In this document: in pieces, positions 51,569 to 63,999 of the stretch
Numbering within the stretch: position 1 is the stretch's first letter
Layout: each line of letters begins with the position of its first letter
Assembly: GCA_963682175.1 (NCBI GenBank)
Contig: OY821789.1
Location: 33,052,188-33,116,187, forward strand
Direction of reading: 5' to 3'
DNA from: Triglochin maritima
Taxonomy: Eukaryota; Streptophyta; Magnoliopsida; Alismatales; Juncaginaceae
Length of the DNA stretch: 64,000 nucleotides
The notes under the pieces: generated by a model
Told to the model about the DNA's origin: nothing
Database searches by the model: none
What the model saw: the letters and a program-made list of their open reading frames with translations, nothing else
Made by a program: the position numbers and the translations under genes

Positions 51569-54500
51569 CTCCCCCTCAAGTGGGTTCCGAAATAAGTTGA
51601 AGGAACCTAACTTTAGAAGAATGTCTTCAAAATGTTTCTGGTCTGTAGCTTTAGTGAATATATCGGCGAGTTGTTCTTTGCTTTGTACGTAGGGTGTTTC
51701 AATTATTTTAGCTTGAACCTTTTCTCGGACAAAGTGGCAGTCCACTTCAATATGCTTAGTTCTTTCGTGAAACACTGGATTGTTGGCTATGTGTCGGGCC
51801 GCGTTGTTGTCGCAGAACATTTTTACAGGCTCATGATAAGGTTGTTTTAATTCGTTGAGGAGTTGTCTTAGCCAGATGAGTTCACTAGCTGTAGAGGCCA
51901 TAACTCGATATTCTGCTTCGGCACTTGATCTAGCCACGACATTTTGCTTCTTGCTTCGCCAGGTCACGAGATTCCCTCCAACAAAAGTGCAAAACCCTGT
52001 GGTGGACCTTCTATCGTGACTCCCGGCCCAATCTGCATCGGAATAGCCAATAATGGTGTTAGAGTTGTTTGGTTTTATCCATAGACCTTGTCCTGGGGTT
52101 TTCTTTAGATAACGTAAGATTCTGTCTACTATGTCTAGATGATGGGTATGAGGTGCATGCATGAATTGACTAACAATACTGACAGCGTATGTGATATCTG
52201 GGCGAGTTGTTGTGAGGTAAATGAGTTTGCCTACTAGACGTTGGTATTGGTTAATATCTTTGACAGGTTCTCCATCTGTAGGTCCTATCTTTCGATTAGC
52301 TTCTAGGGGGGTATTTGCAGGTTTTGCCCCTAGCTTTCCAGTTTCTTTTAGTAAATCTAACACATATTTTCTTTGCGACAAAAACAGTCCTTTTGAAGAG
52401 TATGCAAATTATATACCCAAAAAATACTTTAAGTAACCTAGGTCTTTGATATCAAAATGTGATTTCAAGTATTGTTTAACCGCGTTAATATGACTATCAC
52501 TATCTCCAGTAATAATAATGTCATCAACATAGATAAGAACTATGGTAGTGATATTATCATGGTGTTTTATAAATAGAGATGTATCAACAGAACATTTAGA
52601 AAATCCGTAAAGAATAAGGGAGTGACTGATTTTTGCATACCAGGCCCGGGGAGATTGTTTCAGTCCATAAATGGATTTGTGCAGTTGGCAAACCTGATTT
52701 TTACCTGTTATGACACCTGGAGGTGGTGTCATATAGACTTCTTCTTCAAGCGTACCCTGGAGAAAGGCATTTTTTACGTCCATCTGAAATAGATTCCATC
52801 GTTTGTTGATGGCTACAGAGAGGAGGACACGAACCGTATTCATTTTAGCAACGGGAGCAAATGTTTCCTGATAATCTATACCATAGGTCTGAGTGTATCC
52901 TTTGGGAACTAGACGTGCCTTGTATCTCTCTATAGATCCATTGCTATTATATTTGATTTTGTAAATCCATTTACACCCTACAGGTTTGATTCCTTTTTGG
53001 AGGGGTACAATGGTCCAGGTTTTATTATTTTCTAAGGCACTTAGTTCATCTTTCATAGCTTTGAGCCATTCAGGATGATTGACAACTTCATGATAAGTCC
53101 TAGGTTCATTTTGTTTGTCGAGTTGGTCTAAAAAGGTGTGATGTGAGGTTTTAATGGTGTTGTAAGAAATAAAATTTTGGATAGGGTATGCTACTTTATA
53201 AGTTACATAATCTTGGAACTTGTTTGGGGGTTGTGTGTGTCTGGTTGACCTTCGAACAGGGTTTTCAATGTTACCTGTGTTGGCGGTATTGTTACCTTCA
53301 TTGTTTTCTTCACTGTTGTTCGGCGGATCATCTTCTTCCTCAACGTAGGTGATCTCGGGAGAATTTACGGGTTCTGGGAGAACTCCATGAGTGCGAGGAT
53401 CCTTTTGTTGAGAGGGGAATTCCCTTTCGAGAAAGAAGGGTTGATGCTCAAAGAAGGACACGTCCCTGGAAATATACATTTTGCAATTTTGGGGGTCATA
53501 ACATTTGTACCCTTTCTTTTGAACAGAGTATCCTAAAAAATAGTTTTAACAGAGTTACTATCGAATTTGTCAGTTCGAGGCTTATGAACAAAACAAGTAC
53601 ACCCAAAGACTTTGAGATGATCCACATGAAATTTGCGATTGTGTAATCGTTCTAAAGGTTGTTTGTAGTCAATGACGACACTGGGAAGGCGATTAATGAT
53701 ATAGGTAGCAGTTAAGACAGCGTCAGACCAAAACATTTTGGGAACATTATTCTGCAGTAATAAAGATCTTGTAACTGTTAAGATATGACGATTTTTTCGT
53801 TCTGAAATACCATTTTGTTCAGGTGTGTTGATGCACGTGGTTTGATGAAAAATACCATGTTGTTTTAGAAAGTTTTGAAAAACATTACTAGTATATTCGG
53901 ACCCATTGTCGGACCTAAGCATTTTTACCTTAGTATTGTACATATTTTCAACAAATGGTATGAATTCACAAAAGATTTTAAAAACTTCTGATTTAGTTTT
54001 AAGTAAGTATAGCCAAGTAGTGCGGGAAAAATCGTCAATAAATGTAATAAAATACTTAAAACCATCATGAGAATCCATGGGTGCCGGTCCCCAAATATCA
54101 GAATGAATAAGTTCAAGAGGTCTACTAGATCTGTTTGTGGAATTATAGAAAGGAAGACGGGTTTGTTTCGAAAGACGACAAATATCACAACATAAATTAT
54201 TCTTAATAGCAGGAAAAAGAAGTTTTAAAATTGAATTGGACGGATGTCCCATCCGTTGGTGCCAGAGACTAATTTTTGATGAGGTGGCGAGGAATCCTCT
54301 TTTGTGGGTATCGAACACGTAGAGGCCGTTGGTAAGGATTCCTTTACCAATCTTCCTCCCTGTGGTACGATCCTGAAATATCACATCAGTAGGTGAGAAA
54401 ATAACATTACAATTGAGGTTTTTTGTGAGTTTAGCAACAGAAAGGAGGTTAGCATCAAGATTGGGCATATATAGTACATTTTCTAGATTATTCATTAATT

Positions 54501-55892
54501 TGGTACTTCCTATTCCGTTAATTTCTACTTGGCTCCCATTAGCAACTGTGACAAATTTATTTAATAGATCTGTATTGGTTTTAACATTATAGATTAGGTT
54601 GGGGTTACCCGTCATGTGGTCAGTTGCACCAGAATCAATAATCCAAGTAGGGTTAGAAGAGTTAAGTTGAGACTGGACGTTAAAACAATTATCTGAAACT
54701 AATTCCATACCTTCCCAATTACCTGTTCTGGGAGGGTGTAACTGCAAAAACGTGTTTAATTGGGCCAGCAAAGAGTTGAGTTGAGTCGGGTCGGTGGAGT
54801 GCCCATTTGCTGGTCCACAGTTGTTATCGGGGCGGACCCTTGTGTTATCGGATGCGGAGAAACCCGGTCCCTGATCCGACATATAAGTGTTGCTTGCCAT
54901 CCGAAAGTTGCCATAAACGTCATTTGAGTTTGTGTTGGTGAGGTTAGGGTTTCCGAGAGGGGGTGCGCCGCCACGCTCGGTCGGATGTTGGCTGGTGATC
55001 TCGCCGCCCCCGCCAGAGCATTGGCCGGCAAAGCTACTGCTCCCTTCGTGTTGTCCTTCTCTCCTCCCATGTCTTCCTCGTTTTTCTTTGTCTTGTACCG
55101 GTCGGAGGTGTGGAAATAGAAACCAGCAGTTGTTTCTTGAGTGCCCTGTTTTTTTACAGTTATCGCATGTTTCATTTGATTTTCCGTACCTTCGTTTTGA
55201 GTTGTGTTTTTCGTCGGTTCTTCCGGTTGCAAACGCATGGTTTTCCGGTGGGTTTGGTGACGGTTGTGCCATTGTTCTTCTTCTGGATTCTTCGTTTTGT
55301 AGTGTCGCGATGATTGTTGCTAGCGAAGGTAACTCCTGCGACATGAGGATCTGGTTTCTGATTTGTTCAAAGCTAGGGTCCAGACCGAACAGAAATTGAT
55401 ACACCCGATTCTGATCTTGTCTGGCTTGAATGATGTGCGGGTCCGAGCTAGGAGGTTCATAGACCCCTAACTCGTCCCATTTGCTTTTGAGTGCTCCGAC
55501 ATAGTCGGTCACCGACCCTTTTCCTTGCTTCATCTGCGCAATGTCATTTTTTAGTTTAAAAAATATGTGCACATTTTTTTTTGTTTACCGAACATGTTCT
55601 GAGCCGACTCCCATAGTTCTTGAGCTGTGGTAGAGTACATGAAGATCTCGGCGATTTGAGGTTCCATGGATTGGAGTAGCCAAGACATGACGAGGTCGTT
55701 GGTTGAATCCCATTCGTCTTGTTTTGTTTCGCTGCCCTCTTCTGTGGGCCTTTTTGATTTCCCGGTGATGAAGCCGAGTTTTCCTCGGCCACTGAGGGAT
55801 AGGGTGACGGCTCTTGCCCACGATAGAAAGTTGTTTCCATTGAGCAGTTGCGACACGATCTTTTGATTCATGTTGCCCTCAAGGGAGGCCAT
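51563..55892 (-). pseudogene. Copia polyprotein with two frameshifts and one stop
   Basis: Minus-strand pieces in order: Gag N-terminus from MASLEGNMNQ (55892-55551); rest of Gag, zinc knuckle CDNCKKTGHSRNNC, protease WIIDSGATDHM, pre-integrase LWHQRMGHPS and integrase LIHSDIWGPA / RSDNGSEY (55572-53533); reverse transcriptase with [10 protein letters not shown] (53479-52409 and a little upstream); and the RT end plus RNase H (YSDADWAGSHDRRSTTGF, SSAEAEYR; 52381-51563). The break near 55570 is a one-base change in a poly-A run. The break near 53535 is a one-base change in a poly-T run. At about 52410 there is an in-frame TAA with homologous sequence continuing after it. The homopolymer breaks could be sequencing errors; the stop is less likely to be. 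Its proteins cannot be made from this copy as written. Confidence 0.93.
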
Positions 55893-55994
55893 CGGGTTGT
55901 GTGTTTTTTTTGTGGTTTGGGGAGTCAGTGAAGACGTTTCTGAGGCTCCCTTAGATCGGTGATGAGCGGAATGCTTCTGAGATCGTCGATCGAC

Positions 55995-56006
55995 GCTCTG
56001 AGACCA
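55995..56006 (-). promoter_or_regulatory. Primer-binding site of the second copia element
   Basis: TGGTCTCAGAGC on the minus strand abuts the 5' LTR. It differs by one base from the initiator-Met site TGGTATCAGAGC used by the other elements here. Confidence 0.82.
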
Positions 56007-56273
56007 TGTAGAAACATGTGGTGTAATTGGTGTGATTTGTATTAGATTTTGAATGAATACATTGGTTAGAATACATTTTGTTTTATACTAGAATAGAAGA
56101 ACGTTGGATTGTTAGCCGTTACAAGATGCCTTATTTAGAAGATTTCGCCTCAGATTAGTTTCCCTTGTGGAGGGGCTTAACGGTTGGATTATTCCGTGAT
56201 CTGGGGCAGTGATGGCGAGGAGGATTCTCCGGATCTAAGCTGGAGCCCAACGGTATCATTTGTATTTTTAACA
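56007..56273 (-). repeat. 5' LTR of the second copia element
   Basis: 267 bp, three mismatches to its partner; followed by the target copy AAACA (56274-56278). Confidence 0.93.
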
Positions 56274-56278
56274 AAACA

Positions 56279-58285
56279 CGTCTATTTTTGACAATTTAAT
56301 TATTATAATTAAAAGTTTATTTACAAATTTTTCTTTGATAATTTTTTACTTGGGCAATTGCAATTTTAAAAATTATTTCAAATGTTTAATTTTTAAACAA
56401 AATAATTTAAGACAATTTATATTTTAAAAAAATTATTTTAGGAAAATACTTGTCTTAATTATATAAATCTAGCTCTCAAACGGGCTAAGACACAGATCGA
56501 GGCTATCAATGCAATTTCCTACTAGTCGCGTAGTATATGATTGGTTCAAAAAACGTCTAGAGATTGATTTCGCAATGAGGAATTTCTTGGGGGAGTCAAG
56601 GAGAGCGGCATACCCGATTGATACTCCAAGTACTTTCTACTTTGATTATTTTTTCACAATCGGTCGCTAATTTTCTAAAGGTTCAGCCATTAATTGAAGA
56701 AAAAAATTGCTTAGATGTGAATGATAAATGTACGTTAAAGAATGTTGCATGGACTAGACAAAACTTCAACGTTTTAGAACATTTATTCGTCCATTAAAAA
56801 ACATAATTTGCACAATAATGTGTTGATAACTTTATATATATAATTGTAAGTTCTGCATGTAAATTATGAAAATGCAACTAATATTTACTTTGGACTTGAA
56901 TTTTCAAGTGGATAACCTGATCTACAACTGATGATCTGAAGTAATGTGTAGCCTATAATACTTTGGTTATATTATATTACTAATAAGTTTCTCAAATAAC
57001 ATAATAACCTACCTCTCTAATAAATAATTCAATATGTGGACCAATTGGAGACCATTAGCCCGCCATAGTTTTGTCGTTAGTAGTGAATATATTATAAAAA
57101 AGTTGTGTTTTTATTATTCTACCACCACCAATCGATATGTGATATGATTATATTCCGTTAATGGCATCTTGATTCTTGTCTCATTCAAACTTTACACTCC
57201 ATGACAAAACTAAGCACATCCGATCTCTGCAAAAACAAGTAATTAATGACTAATTGATGGGGACTTGCAGATCTAGCTGGAACATGATCAGGACGAGGTA
57301 ACAAAATATGACCTGTCAAATTCTTTAACTTGTGTTTTTGTTCGGAAACATGATTAATTTATACTTCTACCATGCATGATCATATGTAACATTATCATCA
57401 CAGACACAGATCATATAGTATTTTATCAAAGAAACTCTCTTCTTGTACGATTTATCTTACGCAGCATAATAAACACGGATTAGGATTGTTTTACAATCTT
57501 TTTCACTGTTCAGAAAGAAACACGAATTCACAACCCAAAAAAACCTTTGATGGTACATTAAATTTAACCTAGAATTTCTCTAGTAGGGTTACAAAGTACA
57601 TCAACTTTAACATTTTTCTTGTTTACATCCGTTTGCTTCAACTATACTTAATTTTGAGGTAACGGTGGTCTAATTCTCCCGTATTATTGTAGCATAGAAT
57701 TAGTAATTGTCAATAGCTAGATTGTGTTGATGTACTTCTAAAAACATGAGTTTAGAGGTGAGATTCAAATCCTTAAGTCCCTCACCAACCATTAGTCTCC
57801 AAATCCACGTGATTCATGCAACTCTTTGCCATTGTATTTAGCTGTCAATCATTTATTAATCATGTTCCTACCAACATGATGACAGTAATAATTGTACGGT
57901 ATATTTGATATCTGGCTTTGAATCGCTAATACAATACTAAAATGAAATTTTAATATAAAATTGCCCTGGCGTGAAGAGCGTGGCTATATAAAAATACATC
58001 AAACAATATCTTTTGTATTTTAATATTTTCGTAAAGAGTTTCAAGGAATCAAGCTCGGAAAGAGTACGCTTAGCGTTCTGCTTGATGATAAAATGTGACA
58101 ACAAGAACGTACAAGTAGGATCCGGTCTCAAAGTGCAATCTTCATCGATTACCACCCGTTAGAACCTATCACGGTCCTTAAAAGTAAATATAACAATAAT
58201 GTCTGAGTTTCCATAAAAAAACTCTGTATACTAAGCTCACTTATATGCACAAGCAATGCATGACCCAACATACTAGTATCGTGCC
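56279..58285. other. Intergenic stretch, no gene seen
   Basis: AT-rich, with no open frame, terminal repeat or clear regulatory element that I can support. Confidence 0.5.
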
Positions 58286-58375
58286 AACATAAACACAACA
58301 GTCATCTCCCCAACCGTGGTCATATAGACATAAAACATAACAATCATTTCCCCAACCGGGGTCATATAGACATAA
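58286..58375. repeat. Two-copy tandem repeat
   Basis: 'aacagtcatctccccaaccg' plus 'tggtcatatagacataaa' is followed directly by a near copy ('aacaatcatttccccaaccg' plus 'gggtcatatagacataaa'). Unit about 47 bp. Confidence 0.75.
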
Positions 58376-58500
58376 AGGACATTTGTCACAACAAACAACA
58401 AGTTTCCAACCAAGTTAAACAACGGTTAATCACACAAGTTGTAATACGGTTCTCCTAAGCTGCTAATAAAGGTTGCTCGTTAGGCTCATAACCAATTGAA

Positions 58501-58735
58501 CAATGGATGCTCACACAAATTGTAATATTGTTGCTCACACCAGTTGTAAAACGGCTGCACACACAAACTGTAATACCACTCTCCCAGTTGCACACACCAG
58601 TTGTAAAACGGCTGCACACACAAACGACAACTCACACCGTTGCACACACCAGTTGTAAAACGGCCGCACACACAAACTATAAGACCATTCTCCCAAGCTG
58701 CTAATTGAAGTTACTCACACAAGCTATAAGACCAT
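58501..58735. repeat. Minisatellite with CACCAGTTGTAAAACGGC core
   Basis: CACCAGTTGTAAAACGGC followed by TGCACACACAAAC recurs near 58538, 58595 and 58646 at spacings of about 57 and 51 bp, with weaker copies on both sides (ACACAAATTGTAATATTG, CACACAAGCTATAAGACC). Short frames here, such as Cys/Trp-rich ones on the minus strand, are products of the repeat. Confidence 0.8.
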
Positions 58736-59480
58736 CCTTAACGGATGGTCTTTTGGGGTTGGGTCGGGGGTCGACTCGACCTCAAGCCCCTTAATGGGGG
58801 GCGACCCAGGTCGGGTCGTGACCTGGGTCGGGGACCCGACTTGGGTTCCGACCTGGTCAACCCGGGTTGGCCCAATTTTTTTTTTTTTAAAATAAAGATT
58901 AAAAAATAGTTTTTTTATTTGTTAAATAATATTTAATTGATATGTATATGTTTTTATATAATTAGAAATAATTTCTGAAAATTAAAATAAACGAAAATAA
59001 TTAATGAAAATTAGTAAAATAAATGTAAATAATTAATCAAAATTAGTAAAAATAAATGTAAGTAATTAAAGAAAATTTACTAGCAAAATAAAATACATGA
59101 ATTTACTCAGGTTCACCCAAAAACGCATTAGTAACCTAAAAAATCGGCAGAGAATTACTAATGAATCTCAAACCCCGATCGACCCGTTGGAGTGACCATT
59201 ATTAAATCTAAAGTTTCAATTTTTTTGGCAATTAGCGTAATTTAATTAAATTAAGTTACTGCAGAAATAATTTATTTAGTAGTTTGTGTATTTTTGTGAT
59301 ATAATAGAAAATGAAGTAATAAAAATGATGTGGATGAGAGAGAGAGTTGAAAGTGGGGTTGGAGTTAAGGAGTGAAAAACATGTTGAGTTGGGGTGGATT
59401 GCATAGTGTCTTTTGCTGACATGACGGAGAGAGAAATTTAGTTGGATAAGAGATTTTTGAATTGGGGTTAACGATTTTCT
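58730..59480. other. Palindrome-rich element, possible MITE
   Basis: Begins with the hairpin GACCATCC-TTAAC-GGATGGTC (58730-58750), then a G/C-rich block of overlapping GGTCGGGTC/GACCCGAC inverted motifs (58760-58875), then a long AT-rich interior and a purine-rich end (GGGGTTGGAGTTAAGG near 59355, TTGGGGTTAACG near 59463). The composition shift and inverted motifs suggest a MITE, but I could not define termini or a target duplication. Confidence 0.35.
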
Positions 59481-59694
59481 AATATCGTTGCTCAGATACA
59501 CATAGAAAAAAGAAAGTCATATTACATCTCAATCCACATAATTTTAAACATCGTATCTCATCTTCCTACCCAGCGCAAGAAATGACATCTACACAAGTTG
59601 ATGTGTATCCATGTAATTTTGGTAATGGTGGTGAACTGAGGAGTTGTTCTCGCAAAAATTTTAGAAACAATATCTAATCTTTATCCCGCAAAAA

Positions 59695-59870
59695 TTTAGC
59701 AAAACGGTCAACCGTTCGAAGACATCGTCCGACCATTTGCGGGTAAAAAATAATATTATATTATAATCGGTCGACCGCTAACAGACACCGGTCGATCGTT
59801 CGTCGTCTTCAACCTCTGATCAGGTTGAGTTCCGACGGGGATTGCGACACCAATTTCTTTTTGCAATTGC
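59695..59870 (-). repeat. Relic of a chromovirus LTR
   Basis: Read on the minus strand it follows the gypsy LTR segment 16645-16800 in order: 'atccccgtcggaactcaacc', 'cagaggttgaagacgacga', a CCGGT palindrome half, CGGTCGACCG (59768), an AT-rich gap, then a CGGTTGACCG-like site. Ends are ragged. Confidence 0.7.
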
Positions 59871-60274
59871 AAAAGGATTGAAAAAAATCAGTCTGCAGAT
59901 TTAGTTTCATCGAAACATGAATTTATTATTCAATATAAATTTTTATACGTGCTTGCTATTTTATCAATTTTTTCATGAATGTTGCAAAATTGGAGCTCTA
60001 CTCCTTCTTTCGGGTAATTCTTATAAATCAATCCAAACATAAGCCGAATCACTATGTTTGATCACTTATCTAGATTAGATATACACGTTAAGAAGAAGTA
60101 AGATGCATGTCCAAATTTTCTCTTAGTCTACTTATGCTCATGACAGCAAGTATCTCCATCATCTCATTTGCCTTCCTAAAAAATCCAAGATATAATACAA
60201 AATTGGAAGTCAAGAACAATAACCAAGTCGATAGTAAACTCTCTCTCTAAAATGATTTTCATTCATATATATTG
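59871..60274. other. Spacer before the second chromovirus
   Basis: AT-rich, nothing supported. The last five bases, TATTG (60270-60274), should be the target copy of the adjoining element. Confidence 0.5.
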
Positions 60275-62118
60275 TGTAACGTCCCGAAACAGCGGAAGAA
60301 AATTTTCAAAATTTAACATACAACATACGACCGTCAACGGTCAACACGGGCACGTTACTAGAAAAGTCAACATAATAATATATAAAATATCTCCACGTGG
60401 AAGTCATAATACAGAGTTGTCAAAAGAGTGATTACAACTAATACATAACTACTACATAACTACTGTAATCACTACCTCTACAAAAAGATCGGAAGAACAG
60501 GACCCGATCCCGGAGGCACTCCCCTCGGTCACCACCAACCTAAGACTGCCTGCTACCTGAAAATGAAACATAAAATCTGCCTGAGTTCCCGAAAGGAACC
60601 CCGTATGCCAACATCTCCTATATATACAGAAAAACAGATGAAAATGCCAAGAATGCACATGCAATGCAATCCGCCTCGGGCCCCATACATGCCCCAACCG
60701 CTGCGGACCATCTCCCAGCCGCACAGGGGCATGGGAAACATCCCCCACCCTGCCAATCCAGGCCCACACGAGGGGGGTCGCCGCACTCATCTCCCAGCCG
60801 CACACAGGGGCACAAGGGAGGCATCCCCCCTGCCAATCCAGGCCCACACGAGGAGGTCTCGGCTTTCCCCCACAGGGAAAGTGCATCCCCTTCCCTCACC
60901 AGGGAAGAAGGCATCTACCACCCACACAGGCATGGCAGGCATCCCTCTGCCGCACCGGCATCCACGAGGGGTCCAACAGAAGATACGCTCTCGTCGTAGG
61001 TGAAATCCGTAGCTCCGAGGTCCGGTGATCGACCGTGGGCTCGGCAGCCGGTAGTCGCCTCTGCTCGACGTCACGTATGTGGATAAATCCACCAAGGAAA
61101 GATAATTCGACCCACCAGTCGAACAAGGTCAAATCTAGCGGTCGACCGTTTGGAAGGTCTACGCTATACGTTTTATATACATATATATCCTGTCGGTCGA
61201 ACCAGGGTCCGTTCAACCGATAAGGAAAACTGCATGAATCCTGCCCACTGCATTCGGTCGACCGAAACTCTTCCGGTCGACCGGATCAACAGGCACTTCA
61301 CTACAGGAAATCTGCACGCGGTCGGTCGACCGGATCCAGAGCGGTCGACCGTTTAGATGGTCAACGCTCTTGACCGACCTTGCGCAGTTCGGTCGACCGA
61401 GACACACACTCGGTCGGCCGAAGGTCTGTCTACCCTACCTACTGGGATCGGTCGACCGAACAACCACCGGTCGACCGGACTAATATAACCCTTATAAAAT
61501 ATTCCCGCTAAAATTTGGCATAAACGGTCGACCGTCACACAGACGTCGTTCGACCGTTTTCGGGCAGCAAGTTATTTTTATAAAATATCGGTCGACCGAA
61601 CCTCACACGGTCGACCGAAACACTACAATATCGCACTGAACAGGCATCATTTAGACGCTGTTCGGTCGACCGAGACACACAACGGTCGACCGAACCAGTC
61701 GTCTTCAACCTCGGTTCAGCGGGTTACACCGGGGAAAACGGCACCAACGCCGCCCCCTACACTCCCACACCTCTTGGGGAGTTACTATGAAGACTTGGCA
61801 TACCTTTCACCGCGAAGAAACCGCGTCCCGCGAGCTCCTCCTCCTCCGGCGTCGAAACTCGCTTCTTCTCCTTCGCGCGCGCCTCCACCACGTCGCCGGG
61901 TCTCCTCCTCCTCCTCTGGTCGCCGGAACACCAAGGGAAAGTGGTGAGTTGGGTGGAAATGAAATGGGGAAGGAAAAGAGAAGAGAGGGTTGGGTTTGGG
62001 TTTAAATAACAAAACCTACACCTACCCTTACTTCTCCACCATACCCACCATACCACCTTACACCACCCCACTCCTCTTCCATACTCTCTCTCTCACCCCA
62101 CGTTCTCACGTCCTTACA
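60275..62118 (-). repeat. 3' LTR of the second chromovirus
   Basis: 1844 bp, plus-strand ends TGTAACGTCCCG and CGTCCTTACA. On the minus strand a TATA-like GTTTAAATAAC lies about 115 bp into the LTR, and the palindrome cluster follows it downstream. Proline/glycine-rich frames around 60450-61000 have no family resemblance and are not counted as genes. Confidence 0.93.
61139..61692. repeat. Densest CGGTCGACCG cluster
   Basis: Thirteen perfect copies, starting at 61139, 61255, 61274, 61323, 61342, 61390, 61449, 61468, 61525, 61589, 61608, 61663 and 61683. Several come in pairs 19-20 bp apart (61255/61274, 61323/61342, 61449/61468, 61589/61608, 61663/61683), i.e. about two helical turns. Near copies such as CGGTCGGCCG (61411) fill the gaps. 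Confidence 0.96.
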
Positions 62119-62140
62119 ATCCACCCTCCTTAAAAGGATT
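62119..62140 (-). promoter_or_regulatory. Polypurine tract of the second chromovirus
   Basis: On the minus strand AAGGAGGGTGGAT directly precedes the LTR, nearly the same as the tract of the first chromovirus. Confidence 0.85.
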
Positions 62141-62151
62141 TCGCCCCGAAA

Positions 62152-63999
62152 TCAGAAGGGTAACTCACCGAAAAGCTCTGGATACTGCCTCCGAACTTCC
62201 TCCTCGATCTCCCAGGTGGCCTCGCGCTCACTGTGATGCTGCCATCTGACCTTAACCATCGGAATGGTCCTCCTCCTGAGCTGATGGTCCATCTGATCGA
62301 TGATCTCAACTGGCCTCTCCTCAAGTGACAAGTCCTGCCGGATCTCAGGTACTGCAATCTCTATCACATGTGTCGGGTCTGCAACGTACTTCCTCAACAT
62401 AGAAACATGGAAGACGTTGTGAAGGCCAGAGAACTGTGGTGGCAAAGCAACTCTGTAGGCGACCTCCCCGACACGGTCCAAGATCTCAAAAGGTCCGACA
62501 TACCTCGGACTGAGCTTCCCCTTCTTCCCGAACCTCATCACTCCCCGAGCTGGTGAAATCTTCAGGAAGACGTGATCTCCAACCTCGAAGCTCAAAGTCC
62601 GTCTGCGTCGGTCAGCATAACTCTTCTGTCTGCTCTGTGCTGTAGCCAACCTCCTCCTGATCAGGTCAACCTTCTCTGCATACATCTGCACAAGCTCTGG
62701 GCCCACTAACTGTCTCTCGCCTACGTCACTCCAGCATACCGGCGATCTGCACGGCCTCCCGTACAATGCCTCATACGGTGCCATCCCAATACTAGCATGG
62801 TAGCTGTTGTTGTAGGCAAACTCAATCAGAGGTAGATGCTCATCCCAGTGTCCAGCCCAGTCCAGTGTGCAAGCCCTCAGCATATCCTCCAAAGTCTGGA
62901 TAGTCCTCTCTGACTGACCGTCTGTCTGAGGGTGAAAAGCTGTACTGAATCTCAGACGTGTCCCCAGTGCCTGCTGCAGACTCCCCCAAAATCTGGATGT
63001 GAACCTCGGATCTCTGTCAGAGATGATGCTCACCGGTACTCCGTGCAATATGACGATCTCCTCTACATATAGCTTCGCCAAACTCTCCAAAGGCAAGGTG
63101 GTCCTAATGGCCAGAAAGTGCGCCGACTTGGTCAGTCTATCGACTATCACCCAAATCGCGTCATGGAACCGCCTCGTCTTCGGTAGCCCCGTAACGACGT
63201 CCATCGTCACGTGCTCCCACTTCCACTCTGGAAGCTCGATGCTCTGCATAGGCCCAGCTGGCCTCTGGTGCTCGATCTTCACCTGCTGACAGACCAAACA
63301 CCGACTCACGAACTCTGCAATGTCCTTCTTCATGCCTCTCCACCAGAAGTTCCGCTGCAGGTCCTTATACATCTTCGTGCTCCCGGGATGGATGGTGTAC
63401 TTCGCTCTGTGTGCCTCCTCCATGATGTCATCTCTCATCCCATCAACCCTCGGCACCCAGATCCGCCCTCTGAATCTCAGACCTCCATCGACCCCAACAC
63501 TGAAATCTGACCCCTCTCTGGCAGTCAACTCCAGCAAACTGGCCAACTCATCATCCTCATGCTGCGCCTGTACTACCTGTGAAACAGTCTGTGGCTCTAC
63601 CCGCAATCCAGCTACCACTGCTCCCTCAGAGTCCCCAGTAAACGGCCTCCACTCTGCCAATGACTCAAGCAGTCTCCACTCCTGAAGGCACATGCCAGCA
63701 ACTGATAGCTCCACTCTCCTACTCAAGGCGTCTGCAACTGAATTCGCCTTCCCCGGGTGGTAGGAGATGGTGAAATCGTAGTCCTTAATGAACTCCAACC
63801 AACGACGCTGTCTCATATTCAACTCCTTCTGGGAGAAGAGATACTTCAGACTCTGGTGATCGGTGAACACCTCAAACTGCTCACCATACAGGTAGTGTCT
63901 CCATGTCTTCAGTGCGTGCACAACGGCTGCCAACTCCAAGTCATGCGTCGGGTAATTCCTCTCATGAGTCTTCAGCTGCCTCGAAGCGTATGCAATCAC
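62152..63999 (-). CDS. Gypsy pol fragment: RNase H, integrase, chromodomain
   Basis: An open frame of at least 615 residues, truncated by the window edge. Visible parts: RNase H ([35 protein letters not shown]), integrase HHCC finger ([20 protein letters not shown] ... CLVCQQVK), DDE core ([29 protein letters not shown]) and chromodomain-like C-terminus ([17 protein letters not shown]), ending GELPF. It is several residues longer at the C-terminus than the first chromovirus. No stop or frameshift is seen in this part. Upstream Gag, protease and RT are outside the window. Confidence 0.95.
   Translation of the reverse strand: MIAYASRQLKTHERNYPTHDLELAAVVHALKTWRHYLYGEQFEVFTDHQSLKYLFSQKELNMRQRRWLEFIKDYDFTISYHPGKANSVADALSRRVELSVAGMCLQEWRLLESLAEWRPFTGDSEGAVVAGLRVEPQTVSQVVQAQHEDDELASLLELTAREGSDFSVGVDGGLRFRGRIWVPRVDGMRDDIMEEAHRAKYTIHPGSTKMYKDLQRNFWWRGMKKDIAEFVSRCLVCQQVKIEHQRPAGPMQSIELPEWKWEHVTMDVVTGLPKTRRFHDAIWVIVDRLTKSAHFLAIRTTLPLESLAKLYVEEIVILHGVPVSIISDRDPRFTSRFWGSLQQALGTRLRFSTAFHPQTDGQSERTIQTLEDMLRACTLDWAGHWDEHLPLIEFAYNNSYHASIGMAPYEALYGRPCRSPVCWSDVGERQLVGPELVQMYAEKVDLIRRRLATAQSRQKSYADRRRRTLSFEVGDHVFLKISPARGVMRFGKKGKLSPRYVGPFEILDRVGEVAYRVALPPQFSGLHNVFHVSMLRKYVADPTHVIEIAVPEIRQDLSLEERPVEIIDQMDHQLRRRTIPMVKVRWQHHSEREATWEIEEEVRRQYPELFGELPF

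Larger units (their letters stand above)
51302..56273 (-). mobile_element. Second Ty1/copia element, short LTRs, disabled
   Basis: A 4972-bp element in minus orientation. LTRs of 267 bp at 51302-51568 and 56007-56273 (TGTAGAAACA..TTTTTAACA), target duplication AAACA on both sides. Three LTR differences seen (g/t near 51312, t/c near 51448, g/a near 51530 and partners), about 1 percent. Polypurine tract TTGAGGGGGAG (minus strand) next to the 51568 end. The coding region is broken in three places. Confidence 0.95.
60275..63999 (-). mobile_element. Second Ty3/gypsy chromovirus, 3' part, runs off right edge
   Basis: In minus orientation: complete 3' LTR (60275-62118), polypurine tract and the 3' half of pol up to the window end. 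The protein is closely related to, but distinct from, the chromovirus at 16220. The LTR shares blocks with that element's LTR near its 3' end (GTTGACCGTTGACGGTC, GACTTCCACGTGG, 'ggggttcctttcgggaactcaggca'), so both belong to one clade. The 5' half lies outside the window, so age and integrity cannot be judged. Confidence 0.95.

Noticed and set aside
58486..58704. Cys/Trp-rich repeat peptide
   Set aside because: Produced by the minisatellite; both strands are open and there is no signal peptide or gene context.
60452..61003. Pro/Gly-rich frames in the second chromovirus LTR
   Set aside because: GC-rich LTR sequence open by composition; overlapping frames on both strands and no conserved motif.
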